Shown: positions 23,001 to 30,112 of the stretch, piece after piece
Layout of the letters: every line of letters begins with the position of its first letter
Numbering within the stretch: the first letter of the stretch is position 1
Source: Symbiodinium natans
Lineage: Eukaryota; Sar; Dinophyceae; Suessiales; Symbiodiniaceae
Assembly (NCBI GenBank): GCA_905221605.1
Contig: CAJNDS010002527.1
Coordinates: forward strand, 230,617-294,616
Length of the DNA: 64,000 nucleotides
Direction: 5' to 3'
Position numbers and translations under genes: made by a program
Notes under the pieces: generated by a model
What the model saw: the letters and a program-made list of their open reading frames with translations, nothing else
What the model was told of the DNA's origin: nothing
The model's database searches: none

Positions 23001-23992
23001 CAAAGCGGCGCCAGGAGGGAGACTGAGGGAAGTTGTGTCTCTTTGAGCCATGTCTGAACACGAAAGTTAGGTGTGCGATCGCTTGTCCTGTGGCAGCTTG
23101 ATTTTCTTCTTGGCGGCGCTTGAGGCAAGTTCGCCGGTCGAGATTCTAGCCCCTCTGAAATCTACATCGTGGCTGCTGTGAACACTACCCCCTGCAAAAC
23201 AGCCACAGATCGAAGGACGGATCTCAGGGCTAAGGGATGTAAAAGCGGCCAAGAGCTTCGGGGGCATTTTAGCTTCTGATCGAGGCTCTTTGGTTCCGAG
23301 ACGGCGCCGATGTACCCTGCAAGGGTCCAGAAGGCTTCATTCATGAACTTCTTCTCCTGGGGGGTTGGCACACCCTAAACCCTAAACCCTAAACCCTAAA
23401 CCCTAAACCGGGGGGTAGTTCTCGAATTCATGAGGAGAAAGACTATCACGGCCATTCTTCCTGTCCCCTATGAACGAGCCAGGCTGGCCCAAGGGTTTAG
23501 GTGCCCAAGAATAACAATAATACTGATAATCATAATAACAATGAAAAGAATAATTCTAAGAATCACAATAACAATAATTTTAATAATAATACCAATAATA
23601 ATGCAGCTGCCACTCAGGAAGGGTTGAAGTAACCGAGGATGGCCCCTAAAACCCTCTGACAAATATTCCTCAATATGATCCTCTTAAACCCTAAACCCTA
23701 AACCCTAAACCCCAATAATTAAGGGGAAATAACACATGTCCCAAGGGCCTACCGAGTAACCATTTTCTAGCCGCGTTCGGACGAGGACTTTTGGAGGCTT
23801 GCGGGGAAAAGTGGGTAGCAAAGTGGTGCCTCCAGGTCGGGAGTTCCATGGGCAGTGAGCTGTTGAAGGTTTGCTTCGGTGTTTTTTTAACGGGAAAGAC
23901 AAGAATGACGGGAATCCATACGGGCTTGAGCGTCCGTCTTCGCATCCGGGTAGTCGTCCGAGCACACCTGCGCAGTGGATGTGACGTGCCAT
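16870..23992 (-). CDS. SOUL-type haem-binding protein (multi-exon)
   Basis: The SOUL/HBP family binds haem or tetrapyrroles. Read on the minus strand, its landmarks appear in order on separate islands: AFWTLAGYIGAVSEPK (E3), IAMTAPVVMTSSEKIAMTAP (E4), SSEAIAMTAPVVMT (E5), FILPSKYLKNKDWPG (E6), LVTTFSGYSSAEKAKG (E7) and FFGYNPPFTLPCFRTNEV (E8). Proposed exons are 23992-23753, 23645-23614, 23460-23409, 23356-~23288, 22331-22260, 21723-21655, 21099-21027, 19307-19208 and 17058-16870. Most proposed borders are GT-AG. Phases agree at 23753/23645/23460/23409/23356, at 22260/21723, at 21027/19307 and at 19208/17058. The ends of E3 and the E5-E6 join are unresolved and may use GC or GA 5' sites. Introns contain heptamer repeats, introner-like elements and an ATT microsatellite. 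The N-terminal part (PPKVLVRTRLENGYS) is the least certain. Confidence 0.8.
17140..17280. repeat. C-rich intronic run
   Basis: CCCAAAACCCC and a run of about 20 C lie in the SOUL intron upstream of exon 8. Pro-rich translations on + and Gly-rich ones on - are artefacts of this tract. Confidence 0.8.
17670..17778. mobile_element. Introner-like element, ~28-bp inverted termini
   Basis: The left terminus GGGATCTTCCCCCGTATACT...AACAGTCC pairs with the right terminus GGACTGTTAGCATAAGGGGG...AACATCCC. The 109-bp element has TTTAGGG-like units in its centre. Flanking AACTATCT and AACTAAAT may be a diverged 8-bp target duplication. It lies in the long SOUL intron. Relatives are at 26882-26942 and the half copy at 16516. 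Confidence 0.65.
17780..18900 (-). other. Unassigned open frames in the SOUL intron
   Basis: Minus-strand frames at 17737-18117 (contains CHQCLCDRASAACLSPTGY), 18133-18438 and 18697-18900 (contains SPKLREVNKLRLQFLQ) are open for 68-126 residues. Several overlapping frames are also open, and no family is recognised. These could be exons of a nested gene or chance openings. They do not match SOUL. Confidence 0.25.
19079..19213. repeat. CCCTAAA tract starting the SOUL intron after exon 7
   Basis: About fifteen units. Read on the minus strand it begins GTTTAGGG immediately after exon 7, so the heptamer supplies the 5' splice site. Confidence 0.9.
19208..19307 (-). CDS. SOUL exon 7
   Basis: Begins after CTCTTCAG (or after TTTTGCAG at 19297) and reads IALVTTFSGYSSAEKAKGMA then LHLGQLR. 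This matches the conserved SOUL beta-strand and helix whose hallmark is V.xxFSG....E.K. Both neighbouring introns carry heptamer tracts (19079-19213 and 19321-19600). The 5' site is AGG|GTTTAGGG. Phases agree with exons 6 and 8. Confidence 0.8.
19321..19600. repeat. TTTAGGG tract with TTTGGGG and TTTATAGGG sub-blocks
   Basis: Canonical units pass into six TTTGGGG and then about twelve TTTATAGGG/TTGATAGGG units. Each variant forms its own homogeneous block. It lies in the SOUL intron upstream of exon 7. Confidence 0.9.
19996..20105. repeat. CCCTAAA tract
   Basis: About fifteen near-perfect units within the same large SOUL intron. 20110-20640 after it is unique sequence with no supported exon. 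Confidence 0.9.
21027..21099 (-). CDS. SOUL exon 6
   Basis: After ATAGCTGCAG (or an upstream CAGCAG near 21130) the frame reads FILPSKYLKNKDWPGAFLHR, matching the SOUL FxMPSKY motif. It ends GATGG|GTAGGCC. Its phase fits exon 7; the upstream border with exon 5 is ambiguous. Confidence 0.75.
21655..21723 (-). CDS. SOUL exon 5, second IAMTAPV motif
   Basis: Bounded by TTCCATTCAG and CAT|GTGAGC. The 69-nt phase-0 exon contains SSEAIAMTAPVVMT. It closely resembles exon 4, suggesting exon duplication. Confidence 0.85.
22148..22237 (-). mobile_element. Introner-like element (GTGGGCC family), short copy
   Basis: On the minus strand it runs from GTGGGCCTTTTCGGGACATG to GGTCTTAAG, directly after SOUL exon 4. 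Its core (CATGACCCTCTTAAACCC ... AGGGGAAAATATAAACATGT on +) aligns to 23646-23752, which has extra CCCTAAA units at the same internal place. Confidence 0.65.
22260..22331 (-). CDS. SOUL exon 4, tandem IAMTAPV motifs
   Basis: After CTTGGTGCAG the frame reads AIAMTAPVVMTSSEKIAMTA, two copies of the SOUL signature in one exon. With the 5' site ACT|GTGGCC the exon is 72 nt and joins exon 5 in phase. A later site at 22237, the edge of the downstream element, is the alternative. Confidence 0.85.
22384..22506. mobile_element. Inverted-repeat element in SOUL intron
   Basis: GGATAGGATTAGGGGGACCC on the left pairs with the reverse complement of AGGGTCCCCCTTATCCTACC on the right. It is about 120 bp and internally GC-rich. 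Possible introner-like family. Confidence 0.45.
23288..23356 (-). CDS. SOUL exon 3
   Basis: After AACCCCCCAG the frame reads EKKFMNEAFWTLAGYIGAVS then EPK, matching the helix before the SOUL IAMTAPV motif (family pattern F..LAGYI). The 3' border is uncertain; GA sites at CTC|GATC (23282) or TCG|GAAC (23297) would keep phase 0 into exon 4. Confidence 0.75.
23357..23408 (-). repeat. 52-nt intron made mostly of telomere-type heptamers
   Basis: Read on the minus strand this is five GTTTAGG units plus GTGTGCCAACCCCCCAG. It begins GT and ends AG. Removing it joins ...FENYPP to EKKFMNEAF... in phase 0 between two SOUL exons. Confidence 0.75.
23409..23460 (-). CDS. SOUL exon 2b
   Basis: After GGGGACAG one base and 17 codons follow (KNGRDSLSPHEFENYPP). 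The 3' end is CCG|GTTTAGGG. Its phase fits a 32-nt exon at 23645-23614 that ends TTCCTGA|GTGGCAG. Not conserved enough to prove by motif alone. Confidence 0.6.
23515..23610. repeat. AAT-rich microsatellite
   Basis: Imperfect (AAT)n/(AATA)n run inside a proposed short SOUL intron (23461-23613). Confidence 0.85.
23646..23752 (-). mobile_element. Introner-like element with internal CCCTAAA insertion
   Basis: On the minus strand it runs GTAGGCCCTTGGGACATG ... TTTTAG between SOUL exons 1 and 2a. It matches 22148-22237 at both ends and in the core, but carries about three and a half CCCTAAA units where the other copy has AACCCAACTATA. Confidence 0.65.
23753..23992 (-). CDS. SOUL exon 1 (candidate N-terminus)
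   Basis: ATG at 23992 opens 80 codons ending PPKVLVRTRLENGYS just before TCG|GTAGGCC. Its end resembles the VLxxxxxYxVR start of SOUL domains. The first ~60 residues are non-conserved and could be a targeting region, or an upstream exon may replace them. Confidence 0.5.
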
Positions 23993-24199
23993 TGATGTCT
24001 GGCATGGGCCTTATGCTTTGCAAGGAATTGAAGGGCACGAGGCTTAGAGGGAGGATAGTTGCCTCAGCAAAATTCCGAAGCTCACTTCCCACTTCCCACG
24101 CCCCCCTGGGCAATCCCAGGCATTTGCTGTTCGTATTACGCGCTGTCGGCGTCAAGTCTCCTGGTTCGTTGCAAATCTACCCCGTTGAACATACCTGAA

Positions 24200-24890
24200 G
24201 GTTCATGGCCAGTTATATAAGTGGGTTATCACCTATAAGTACCTTCTTTAGATTGCTTGAGGAGCAGGCCGAGGCTAGCGAAAGCTAGCCTAGGCTCGTG
24301 CCGCTATTGTCGTGTCCTGTCGTGCCTGGATATGTGTGCTCGTATGCCTTTATCTCTGAGACATGCCTTTTATGTGTGTGTCTGTCTCTCACGGTAGTGT
24401 GCAACATGTGTTTTGGATGGCTCTTTAGATCTAGATCGTTTGTAGAAAGGTTTCTCTCCATCGCGCCATCGCGTTTTTCGGACCGCTATTTAAATTTGGA
24501 TCGCGGTCTCTGTGGCATATGTTTGTACGTCTGTTTGTCTCAAAATATATGCTTATATGCGTATTCAGTTCAATATTGGGCCCCCCCCCCCCCCCACCCC
24601 TGTGACACTCTATCAATCTTGGGGGTTGTGACCATGTTCCTGCTCAACTAAAGCAGTGACTGAACTCAAACCTAGCTCCGCTAGCTGTCGTGAGAACTAA
24701 TTACTAGTAGGTGACCTGACACTACAAACCCTCAACCCTAAACCCCACTTAGAACTACACATGACCCCAGTGCACTCTTCTTGTCCGATGCTTCGAGCGC
24801 AACCAGTTAGGCATGCTTCAAGTGCTTCCAGAAGCCCGAGGAGAAAGGCTTTTTTAACCGCAGAAATCCGACCCCCGTCCCCCACTTAAG
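24200..24890. other. No supported gene
   Basis: Unique sequence upstream of the proposed SOUL start, with a C-run at 24582-24598. Open frames of about 60-117 residues exist on both strands but have no splice borders or recognisable motifs. The SOUL promoter would lie at the left of this stretch; no element was identified. Confidence 0.4.
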
Positions 24891-24895
24891 GCTTT

Positions 24896-25186
24896 TTAGA
24901 AGGTATTTGGAACAAGCGTCCTGCTCAGGAAATTTGGATGGGCGATAGAATCGAGTGTAACTTCCACAGGAACGCGCCGCACTGGCTTGCAACGAACAAA
25001 CATGAGCTCACCCCAAACTGCGCAAGACTGCAAGAATGGAACCCCAGACAATGACTCTGTCGGCATCGACCGCCTGTGCAACACATATCTCAGAGGCACT
25101 CCGCACCCCCCAAACTGACACACGGTGCTACGGGCGAACTCCAGGGCAAACATGGCGGACCAGCAGCGCGTTTTTGACACGAGCAA
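24896..25186 (-). CDS. Candidate exon or ORF, minus strand
   Basis: Open for 96 codons (contains FARSTVCQFGGCGVPLRYVL and PVEVTLDSIAHPNFL) with a stop at its left end. It is downstream of, and on the same strand as, the exon cluster 25474-26848, so it may be that gene's 3' end. An overlapping minus frame is also open. No family recognised. Confidence 0.35.
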   Translation of the reverse strand: MLVSKTRCWSAMFALEFARSTVCQFGGCGVPLRYVLHRRSMPTESLSGVPFLQSCAVWGELMFVRCKPVRRVPVEVTLDSIAHPNFLSRTLVPNTF

Positions 25187-25473
25187 GGTTTTTAAAAACT
25201 AAAAATATTTATTAAATACAATTTCCACACATGTTACAAGAAGAACGGAGTATTTACTAAAGACGCAAAATATTTAAACACATAACTGTGCGCAACCGTT
25301 CTTGGAACAAACTTGTTGTTCCTGATGCTGCAGTTTGTGCCTCACTCCGTCCCCCGCTCAGTCTGCCACTACTGCCGACAAAGTTCTGGAATGCAAAATC
25401 ATCGTACCTAGTAAAGGGACTTCTTACTTGTGGTCAAGACCTTAAGAAGTGGGATACCTTTACGGAGATGCAC

Positions 25474-25537
25474 CTTTGCAAAAACCGCTCGAAGGATGAC
25501 GGCTGAAACGCGCTTGCTCATGCTCCCCACAGGGAGC
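25474..25537 (-). CDS. Candidate exon, minus strand
   Basis: Bounded by TGTTAGTCCAG and AAAG|GTGCATC. One base plus 21 codons: LPVGSMSKRVSAVILRAVFA and K. Basic-hydrophobic. Forms a cluster with 25693-25773, 25969-26016, 26233-26274 and 26737-26848. Confidence 0.5.
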
Positions 25538-25692
25538 CTGGACTAACAGAGCGCCTTTTAAAAACCCAGGGTGGGGGAGGGGGGTCGGATTTGGCTGGTG
25601 ATTTTTTGAAAGGGTTTCGAGTTTGGGGTTTGGGGTTGCCCCTGTTGTCCCTAAACCCGACCATAACCCCTCTCCCCCCCCCCCTTGCCCAC

Positions 25693-25773
25693 CTTTGCCA
25701 CCCAACCGGGCGCATACTCGCGGCACTGCATGCCGCCCACGGTGCCGTGCAACCTCGCATTCCCACTTTCCCA
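25693..25773 (-). CDS. Candidate exon, 27 codons, phase 0-0
   Basis: Between TTGGTTCCAG and GCAAAG|GTGGGC. The frame reads WESGNARLHGTVGGMQCREY then APGWVAK. Both borders are consensus-like and the length is an exact multiple of three. No family recognised. Confidence 0.55.
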
Positions 25774-25968
25774 CTGGAACCAATAACCTTAAGCCGACAA
25801 TTCTCGCTAAGCCCCGACTGGACCCTCAACAGCCCTTTCCCCCTAAACTCTAAAAAGCACAAACCCTTTAAGCCCTTACAAGCCCTAAACCCTGACCCTG
25901 TATACCTGAACTACCTAAGTCCTGCAGAGCCTACGTCTGGGGCTGGGTTCAGGTAGCCAGAACAAAAC

Positions 25969-26016
25969 CTGCCGAGCATCTTGTACTCGGGCATCTCCTG
26001 GCGCAAGACGGAGCCA
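25969..26016 (-). CDS. Candidate exon, minus strand
   Basis: Between CGACTGATTAG and GGCAG|GTTTTG. Reads GSVLRQEMPEYKMLG with one leading and two trailing bases. Phase does not fit either neighbour directly, so a non-canonical site or another exon is needed. Confidence 0.45.
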
Positions 26017-26050
26017 CTAATCAGTCGATGGGTTCGTGACGACTCCTACC

Positions 26051-26162
26051 TTACTGTTGGTTAGTAGGGAATGGGGAAATAAGGTACCACATATAATCCC
26101 TTAAAGGGTATTTGGGGGACATATGGAACCTTATTTCCCCATGCCCTACTAACCAGCAGTAA
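26051..26162. mobile_element. Hairpin element, ~35-bp inverted termini
   Basis: TTACTGTTGGTTAGTAGGGA...ATGGGGAAATAAGGT at the left is the near-perfect reverse complement of ACCTTATTTCCCCATGCCCT...ACTAACCAGCAGTAA at the right. It is 112 bp and lies between two candidate exons on the minus strand, as an introner would. Confidence 0.75.
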
Positions 26163-26232
26163 GCTAAACGACACCTCTCAGCAAAATCATGGGCATTGCT
26201 TCATGCATGGCAAGCCCGTGGAAACATCTTAC

Positions 26233-26274
26233 CAGCTCCGGTACAGGGCCCCTTCACCACTTCGTTACCCAGGA
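26233..26274 (-). CDS. Candidate exon with GTAAGA 5' site
   Basis: Between TACCTCAGCAG and GCTG|GTAAGATG. Reads LGNEVVKGPCTGA. Small, with a strong 5' consensus. Confidence 0.45.
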
Positions 26275-26736
26275 CTGCTGAGGTACTGGGGCCCTTGCTT
26301 CCTAAACCTTAAACCCGAAACCCTAAACCCAATAAACCCTAAACCCAATAAACCCTAAAACCCATAAACCCAGAACCCTCTAAACCCAAAAAAACTCACA
26401 TGTAAGTTGGTGGTCATGGCGTTCCTGTCTGCCCCCTACTCTGCAGGTTGGCTGTCCAGCTGACCCTTGGGACCCTGTCTAAGCAAGGAGGCCTCAAAAC
26501 CCAGATGCGCTTAGGGTGTATAGGGTTTAGAGCTTAGCCCTGCCAAGACCTCAGGGTTTTGGGATGTTTTGCCGCCCGCCCAGCTGAACTAAACGGGTTC
26601 GGGTTTAGGGTTTACGGGAGGTTAGCCCTTTAACCCCTCTGGAAAAAATGCCCCTACCGACCGCAAACCCGAAACTCAATAAGGTCAGCAAGGGAAGATT
26701 CTAATTAAGGCAATCTTTCGGGGGCCTACCTAGAAC

Positions 26737-26848
26737 CCAACGCTCCTCGTGGACGACGCCGAAGACCATACCCATGTTGGCGAGAGCAAAAGCGAAGAGG
26801 AAAGAACCGGCTTTTTCTACCGCTACCGCGTCGTGTGCTGTGAGCCGC
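26737..26848 (-). CDS. Candidate exon encoding a hydrophobic segment
   Basis: Between AAATCCTCTGTAG and CGTTGG|GTTCTAG. One base plus 37 codons: RLTAHDAVAVEKAGSFLFAF, then ALANMGMVFGVVHEERW. The middle could be a membrane segment. It is the first recognised exon of the minus-strand cluster reaching to about 24.9 kb. Confidence 0.55.
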
Positions 26849-26881
26849 CTACAGAGGATTTGGGCTCGGAAGTTTCCTATT

Positions 26882-26942
26882 GGGATGCTTCCCCTTATGG
26901 TCGGGGGTACTATAACCCCTAGTTAGTATAAGGGGAACATCG
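26882..26942. mobile_element. Short hairpin relative of the 17670 element
   Basis: GGGATGCTTCCCCTTAT at the left and TTAGTATAAGGGGAACATC at the right are inverted, with a ~25-bp centre. It lies just upstream of the exon at 26848 on the minus strand. Confidence 0.6.
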
Positions 26943-27321
26943 CAAGTTTCCTGGACGAACCCTCTGGGTTTGTAGCCTCAATGGGGGGGGGATGGGTATG
27001 TTTGCCCTTGGACGAACACTACGGACACATGTGCCTGTAACGTTTTGGACTAAACCCCAACCCCCTCCCCCCGCCAAGAATTTTGTTAAAATTAAACAAT
27101 GATAAGAATAATAATGAGAGTACCAAGAAAAAGAAGACGAAGACGAAGAATAACAATCATAACAAGGATAACACTAATACAAGCAAAACGTAATTTTCTT
27201 TTTGAAGCGCTGGGCGGCCCTGGCGGGGCATAGGTCTTAGTGGTAGAGAGAACCCTCTGCGCGCTGAACTTGCTGGGTGCGTGGAGGGGGGGGGGGGGGG
27301 GGACCGGACGTTACATAATCT

Positions 27322-27516
27322 CTATTTTTGGTTCAGGGTATCATGTCTAAGGCTGGTGGGGGCTCGGCTGGGATCTGACTTGTTTATCATGTGAGGTGCG
27401 GAACGCCCAGCATTTACAAGCTCTATGGTCTTGCTTGGGTTTGCCGAAACCTTCAACTTGTCAAAACCACCAGGGCGCCCCAGATTTTGCCCGAAAACGG
27501 GCCGATTGTAAATCAA
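27322..27516 (-). CDS. Candidate exon, minus strand
   Basis: Open frame containing RPVFGQNLGRPGGFDKLKVS and NPSKTIELVNAGRSAPHM. Borders are not resolved. The plus strand is also open here for 102 codons, so strand choice rests on the neighbouring minus-strand exons. Confidence 0.35.
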   Translation of the reverse strand: MIYNRPVFGQNLGRPGGFDKLKVSANPSKTIELVNAGRSAPHMINKSDPSRAPTSLRHDTLNQK

Positions 27517-27713
27517 AGATCTATGGTTTGGGGCTTCTCATTCTACTTGGGGACGGTCAGTTCTGGGCTTCAGGGTCGAATTAAGGCCTTCTGGACAAGG
27601 GGCGAAGCTCTTGGCTTCTTGGCTTGCGAGATTGTTGACCTTTTACTCCACCTTGGCCCGCGTGCGGCTGCACATCCTTGGCTGTTCTTCAAAACCTGAC
27701 TGCTGCACCACTA

Positions 27714-27899
27714 CCTGCTTGGAACCTCCAAAAAATGGAGCAAAGTCTGAAGGCCTGTCGTCCAAAGTAATAAAGCAATGCCATCCAGGTCGAAGTTTGC
27801 TTGGGCAGGTACCGTGTAAGTCTGAGAAGTGATGCCAAGTTTCCACAGGACCGGGCCACTGGTTTCGATCCGCACGAAGCCATCACCCTTTGAATCCAA
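27714..27899 (-). CDS. Candidate exon, minus strand
   Basis: Open through GDGFVRIETSGPVLWKLG and QANFDLDGIALLLWTTGLQT to CCAAGCAG|GTAGTGG. All three minus frames are open over 60 codons here, so the frame is chosen by protein-like composition only. Confidence 0.4.
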
Positions 27900-27960
27900 G
27901 CAGTTGCTGGTGCTGATGAGGCCTCAGCCAGTCAGAAACAGCCAACCCCTAGATTCGGGT

Positions 27961-28210
27961 TCAGCGGCTTGTGGCTTTCCTTGCCGTAGCAGGTTGCTGT
28001 GCGAAAAGTGCTGCGTGCACCATATATATATAGCCATCCGAGGTCCGCACCTCCCCATTCCAGTTTGGCCTCCTGTACATGCAGAAGCTTCTGCTACGTG
28101 GCTCCATGATCGGACGCATGGTGCTTGAGCTTCCTGCAGCAATCTGCATCTTAATGCCTTGCGAAGCAGGATATTCACGTGGTTCAAGGTACGGGTCGCA
28201 AATGGCTTGG
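27961..28210 (-). CDS. Candidate exon following an introner
   Basis: Begins directly after the element 28211-28310 (GTGCAG|CCAAG). One frame reads QAICDPYLEPREYPASQGIK and SRSFCMYRRPNWNGEVRTSD, with a stop at about 27961. A second frame (KPFATRTLNHVNILLRKALR) is also open. No family recognised. Confidence 0.4.
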
Positions 28211-28310
28211 CTGCACTCAGGAGGGTAGCTATAAATTAAACTTTTAGCTGCCTTATTAAGAAACCCAATAAACCAAAAAAAGGTAAGGATCTAAAGTTAC
28301 GGTAAAGTAC
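28211..28310 (-). mobile_element. Introner-like element, GTRCTTTACYGTAAC family, copy 1
   Basis: On the minus strand it starts CTTTGTG|GTACTTTACC and ends GAGTGCAG|CCAAG. It contains GTAACTTTAGATCCTTA and GGCAGCTAAAAGTTTAATTT and is exactly GT-AG bounded at 100 bp. It is nearly identical to the plus-strand element at 59212-59312. Confidence 0.75.
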
Positions 28311-28407
28311 CACAAAGATGGATGCGCGCCAGACATGAACGTGTACATCAGGCTGCGGATGGAGGTTGTTGAACTTGGCCTCAACCTTTGCACCTCTGCA
28401 ACCACAT
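28311..28407 (-). CDS. Candidate exon between two introner-like elements
   Basis: Lies exactly between elements 28211-28310 and 28408-28557. Two frames are open. One reads AKVEAKFNNLHPQPDVHVHV, the other VVAEVQRLRPSSTTSIRSLM. Phase favours the second downstream and the first upstream, so the frame is unresolved. Confidence 0.4.
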
Positions 28408-28557
28408 CTACTATTTGCTTATAAGAGCCCCCCCAAAAAGAAAAAACAAACATAATCCCTGCATTACCCTTGCAAGGAAGAATATATATATATATATTTA
28501 TTTATTTATTTTTTTTTTTTTTTTGGGGGGGGGGGGTGGTTCTTGAGCAATTCGTAG
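28408..28557. mobile_element. Introner-like element, CTACT..TTGCTTAAGAACC family
   Basis: Left CTACTATTTGCTTATAAGAG and right GGTTCTTGAGCAATTCGTAG are inverted. The element is flanked by ACAT on both sides (28404-28407 and 28558-28561), a probable 4-bp target duplication. The interior has an AT run, poly-T and poly-G. On the minus strand the duplicated ATGT supplies the GT of a 5' splice site. Confidence 0.7.
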
Positions 28558-28559
28558 AC

Positions 28560-28632
28560 ATTGCAACAAGTCTCCCGAGCTCCTCCACATCCCAGTGCAG
28601 GCCTTGTGTCGACACCTTGACCTCAGCGTCCA
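28560..28632 (-). CDS. Candidate exon, minus strand
   Basis: After TAGTGTCTGAG the frame reads DAEVKVSTQGLHWDVEELGR then LVA, ending AT|GTCTACG at the edge of the element. It is the most upstream exon of the 27.3-28.6 kb cluster found. It lies 126 bases from the divergent plus-strand ATG at 28758. Confidence 0.45.
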
Positions 28633-28757
28633 CTCAGACACTACGACAATGGAATCAGGTCGGTAACCTTCAGAACCTAAACCTCTAAAGCCCTTGAACC
28701 TTAAAACCCTAAACCCTACACCCTAAATCCAAAGCCCTAACCTCCCAACAACATGCC

Positions 28758-29255
28758 ATGTCAGCTAAGCTGAAACCGTTCAAAAGCCCCAACATGAAGA
28801 TGCTATGGCCGGCTGTGCCGGACCTTCAAGCAGGGATACGGGCTCATGCGCATGTCGTAGAACGGTAAGAAAAAAAAACCTAAACCCTAAACCCTGAACC
28901 CTGCAAGGGCCCCCCTGCGTCCCTTTCACCACGAGCCTCACTGCGTGCCAGGCGACTGGGCCTCCGAGTGGAACCTCTCCGCCCGGGCGTGGCCGGCTTC
29001 GGGTTTGGGGTTCAGGCCCATGCTTGTAAGCCCTATTATGTTGTTGCAGTACTATACTAATGCATATGTTTGTACGAATCTATTGAATTTACTTGTAGTA
29101 TTACGACTACTTCTATGATAGAGCTCAGAAACGTGAACTCGCCTGAAGAGGTCTGAGCTGCGCTGCAAGCAAACCAAGTGTTTCGTGTGTCACATGCCGC
29201 TGTCCAACACTTAAAGAGACCAAAGCGTGCATTTAAATTCAAGGTCCTACGTGCA
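28758..29255 (+). CDS. Spliced basic protein, three joined exons
   Basis: Exon 1 (28758-28864) starts MSAKLKPFKSPNMKMLWPAV and ends CG|GTAAGA. Exon 2 (28908-29002) starts APLRPFHHEPHCVPGDWASE and ends G|GTTTGGG. Exon 3 (29158-~29255) starts ALQANQVFRVSHAAVQHLKR and continues basic. All joins agree in phase, and the 43-nt intron 1 is poly-A plus CCCTAAA-type units. The frame stays open past 29255 through GKGSYHAKRFGLEARRQ. Further exons may follow at 29581, 30113 and 30434. The sequence is rich in Lys, Arg and His with no recognised family; a mitochondrial or ribosome-associated protein is a guess. Confidence 0.55.
28865..28907 (+). repeat. 43-nt intron with CCCTAAA units
   Basis: GTAAGAAAAAAAAACC followed by three CCCTAAA-like units and CCCTGCAAG. 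Exons on both sides join in phase. Here the heptamer is in C orientation and gives CTAAAC motifs near the 3' site. Confidence 0.6.
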
Positions 29256-29311
29256 AGGTACCCCGGCAAAGGGAGTTACCATGCCAAGAGGTTTGGCCTT
29301 GAGGCAAGAAG

Positions 29312-29409
29312 GCAAACCCTAAACCCTAAACCCTAAACCCTAAACCCTAAACCCTAAACCCTAAACCCTAAACCCTAAACCCTAAACCCTAAACCCTAAA
29401 CCCTAAACC
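29312..29409. repeat. CCCTAAA tract
   Basis: Fourteen near-perfect units, probably intronic in the plus-strand gene. Confidence 0.95.
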
Positions 29410-29580
29410 AACAGGCTTGCATCGGGACCCTGAACCCTAAACCCGGTGTAGGGGGTTTACTTGGAGGTTCACGGTACTTCTTCACCAATTACAACTTTAC
29501 TTAATGGGGTATTCGTGGTTTAATAAGTACCCCTAAACCCTAAACCCTAAACCCTAAACCCTCAGTGCCTAAACCCTCAG

Positions 29581-29685
29581 TGCCATGAACCTCCAAGTAC
29601 TGAAGCCGCCCAGTTCAACCCAAGCTTCGAGACCGCAGCTGCTTGGAGCTGCTGCGAAGCCACCGACCCGGTGGCATCCCTCAGG
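29581..29685 (+). CDS. Candidate exon, 35 codons, phase 0-0
   Basis: Between a CCCTAAA tract ending CCCTCAG and CTCAGG|GTTTTTAGGG. Reads HEPPSTEAAQFNPSFETAAA then WSCCEATDPVASLR. It would join 30113 in phase 0. Confidence 0.5.
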
Positions 29686-29790
29686 GTTTTTAGGGTTTAG
29701 GATTTATAGGGTTTATAGGATTTATAGGGTTTGTAGGGTTTATAGGGTTTATAGGGTTATAGGGTTATAGGGTTTAGGGTTAAGGGTTTA
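29686..29790. repeat. TTTAGGG/TTTATAGGG tract
   Basis: Mostly TTTATAGGG units, the same variant as at 19487-19590. It starts at the 5' splice site of the preceding exon. Confidence 0.85.
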
Positions 29791-30112
29791 AGGCGGCTTT
29801 GGTTTCTGCTTCTGAGTAGGGTTAGAGCGTAGGGTGTTTTGGGGAGGGGGGTTGTAGGGTTGAGGGTAGAGGCTTGAAGGTGTTTAGGGTAGAAACGTCG
29901 ACAGGGCTCAGGGTAGTTGCCAAGTTGTCAAGTGCGTAAGAGGGTTTGGGGTTTGGCATGCCTAGGACCTCTCATGCTTCGGGTGTGGGGCGCGTTTCTT
30001 CTCGACGCGGGCGTCTTTCGCAGGGCTTTGGGGCTGGTACTTGAAGGGTGGTTAGAAGTAGGGTTTATATGCAAGACTTATGTGATGGCCCGTCTTCTCG
30101 CATGTCTTTCAG

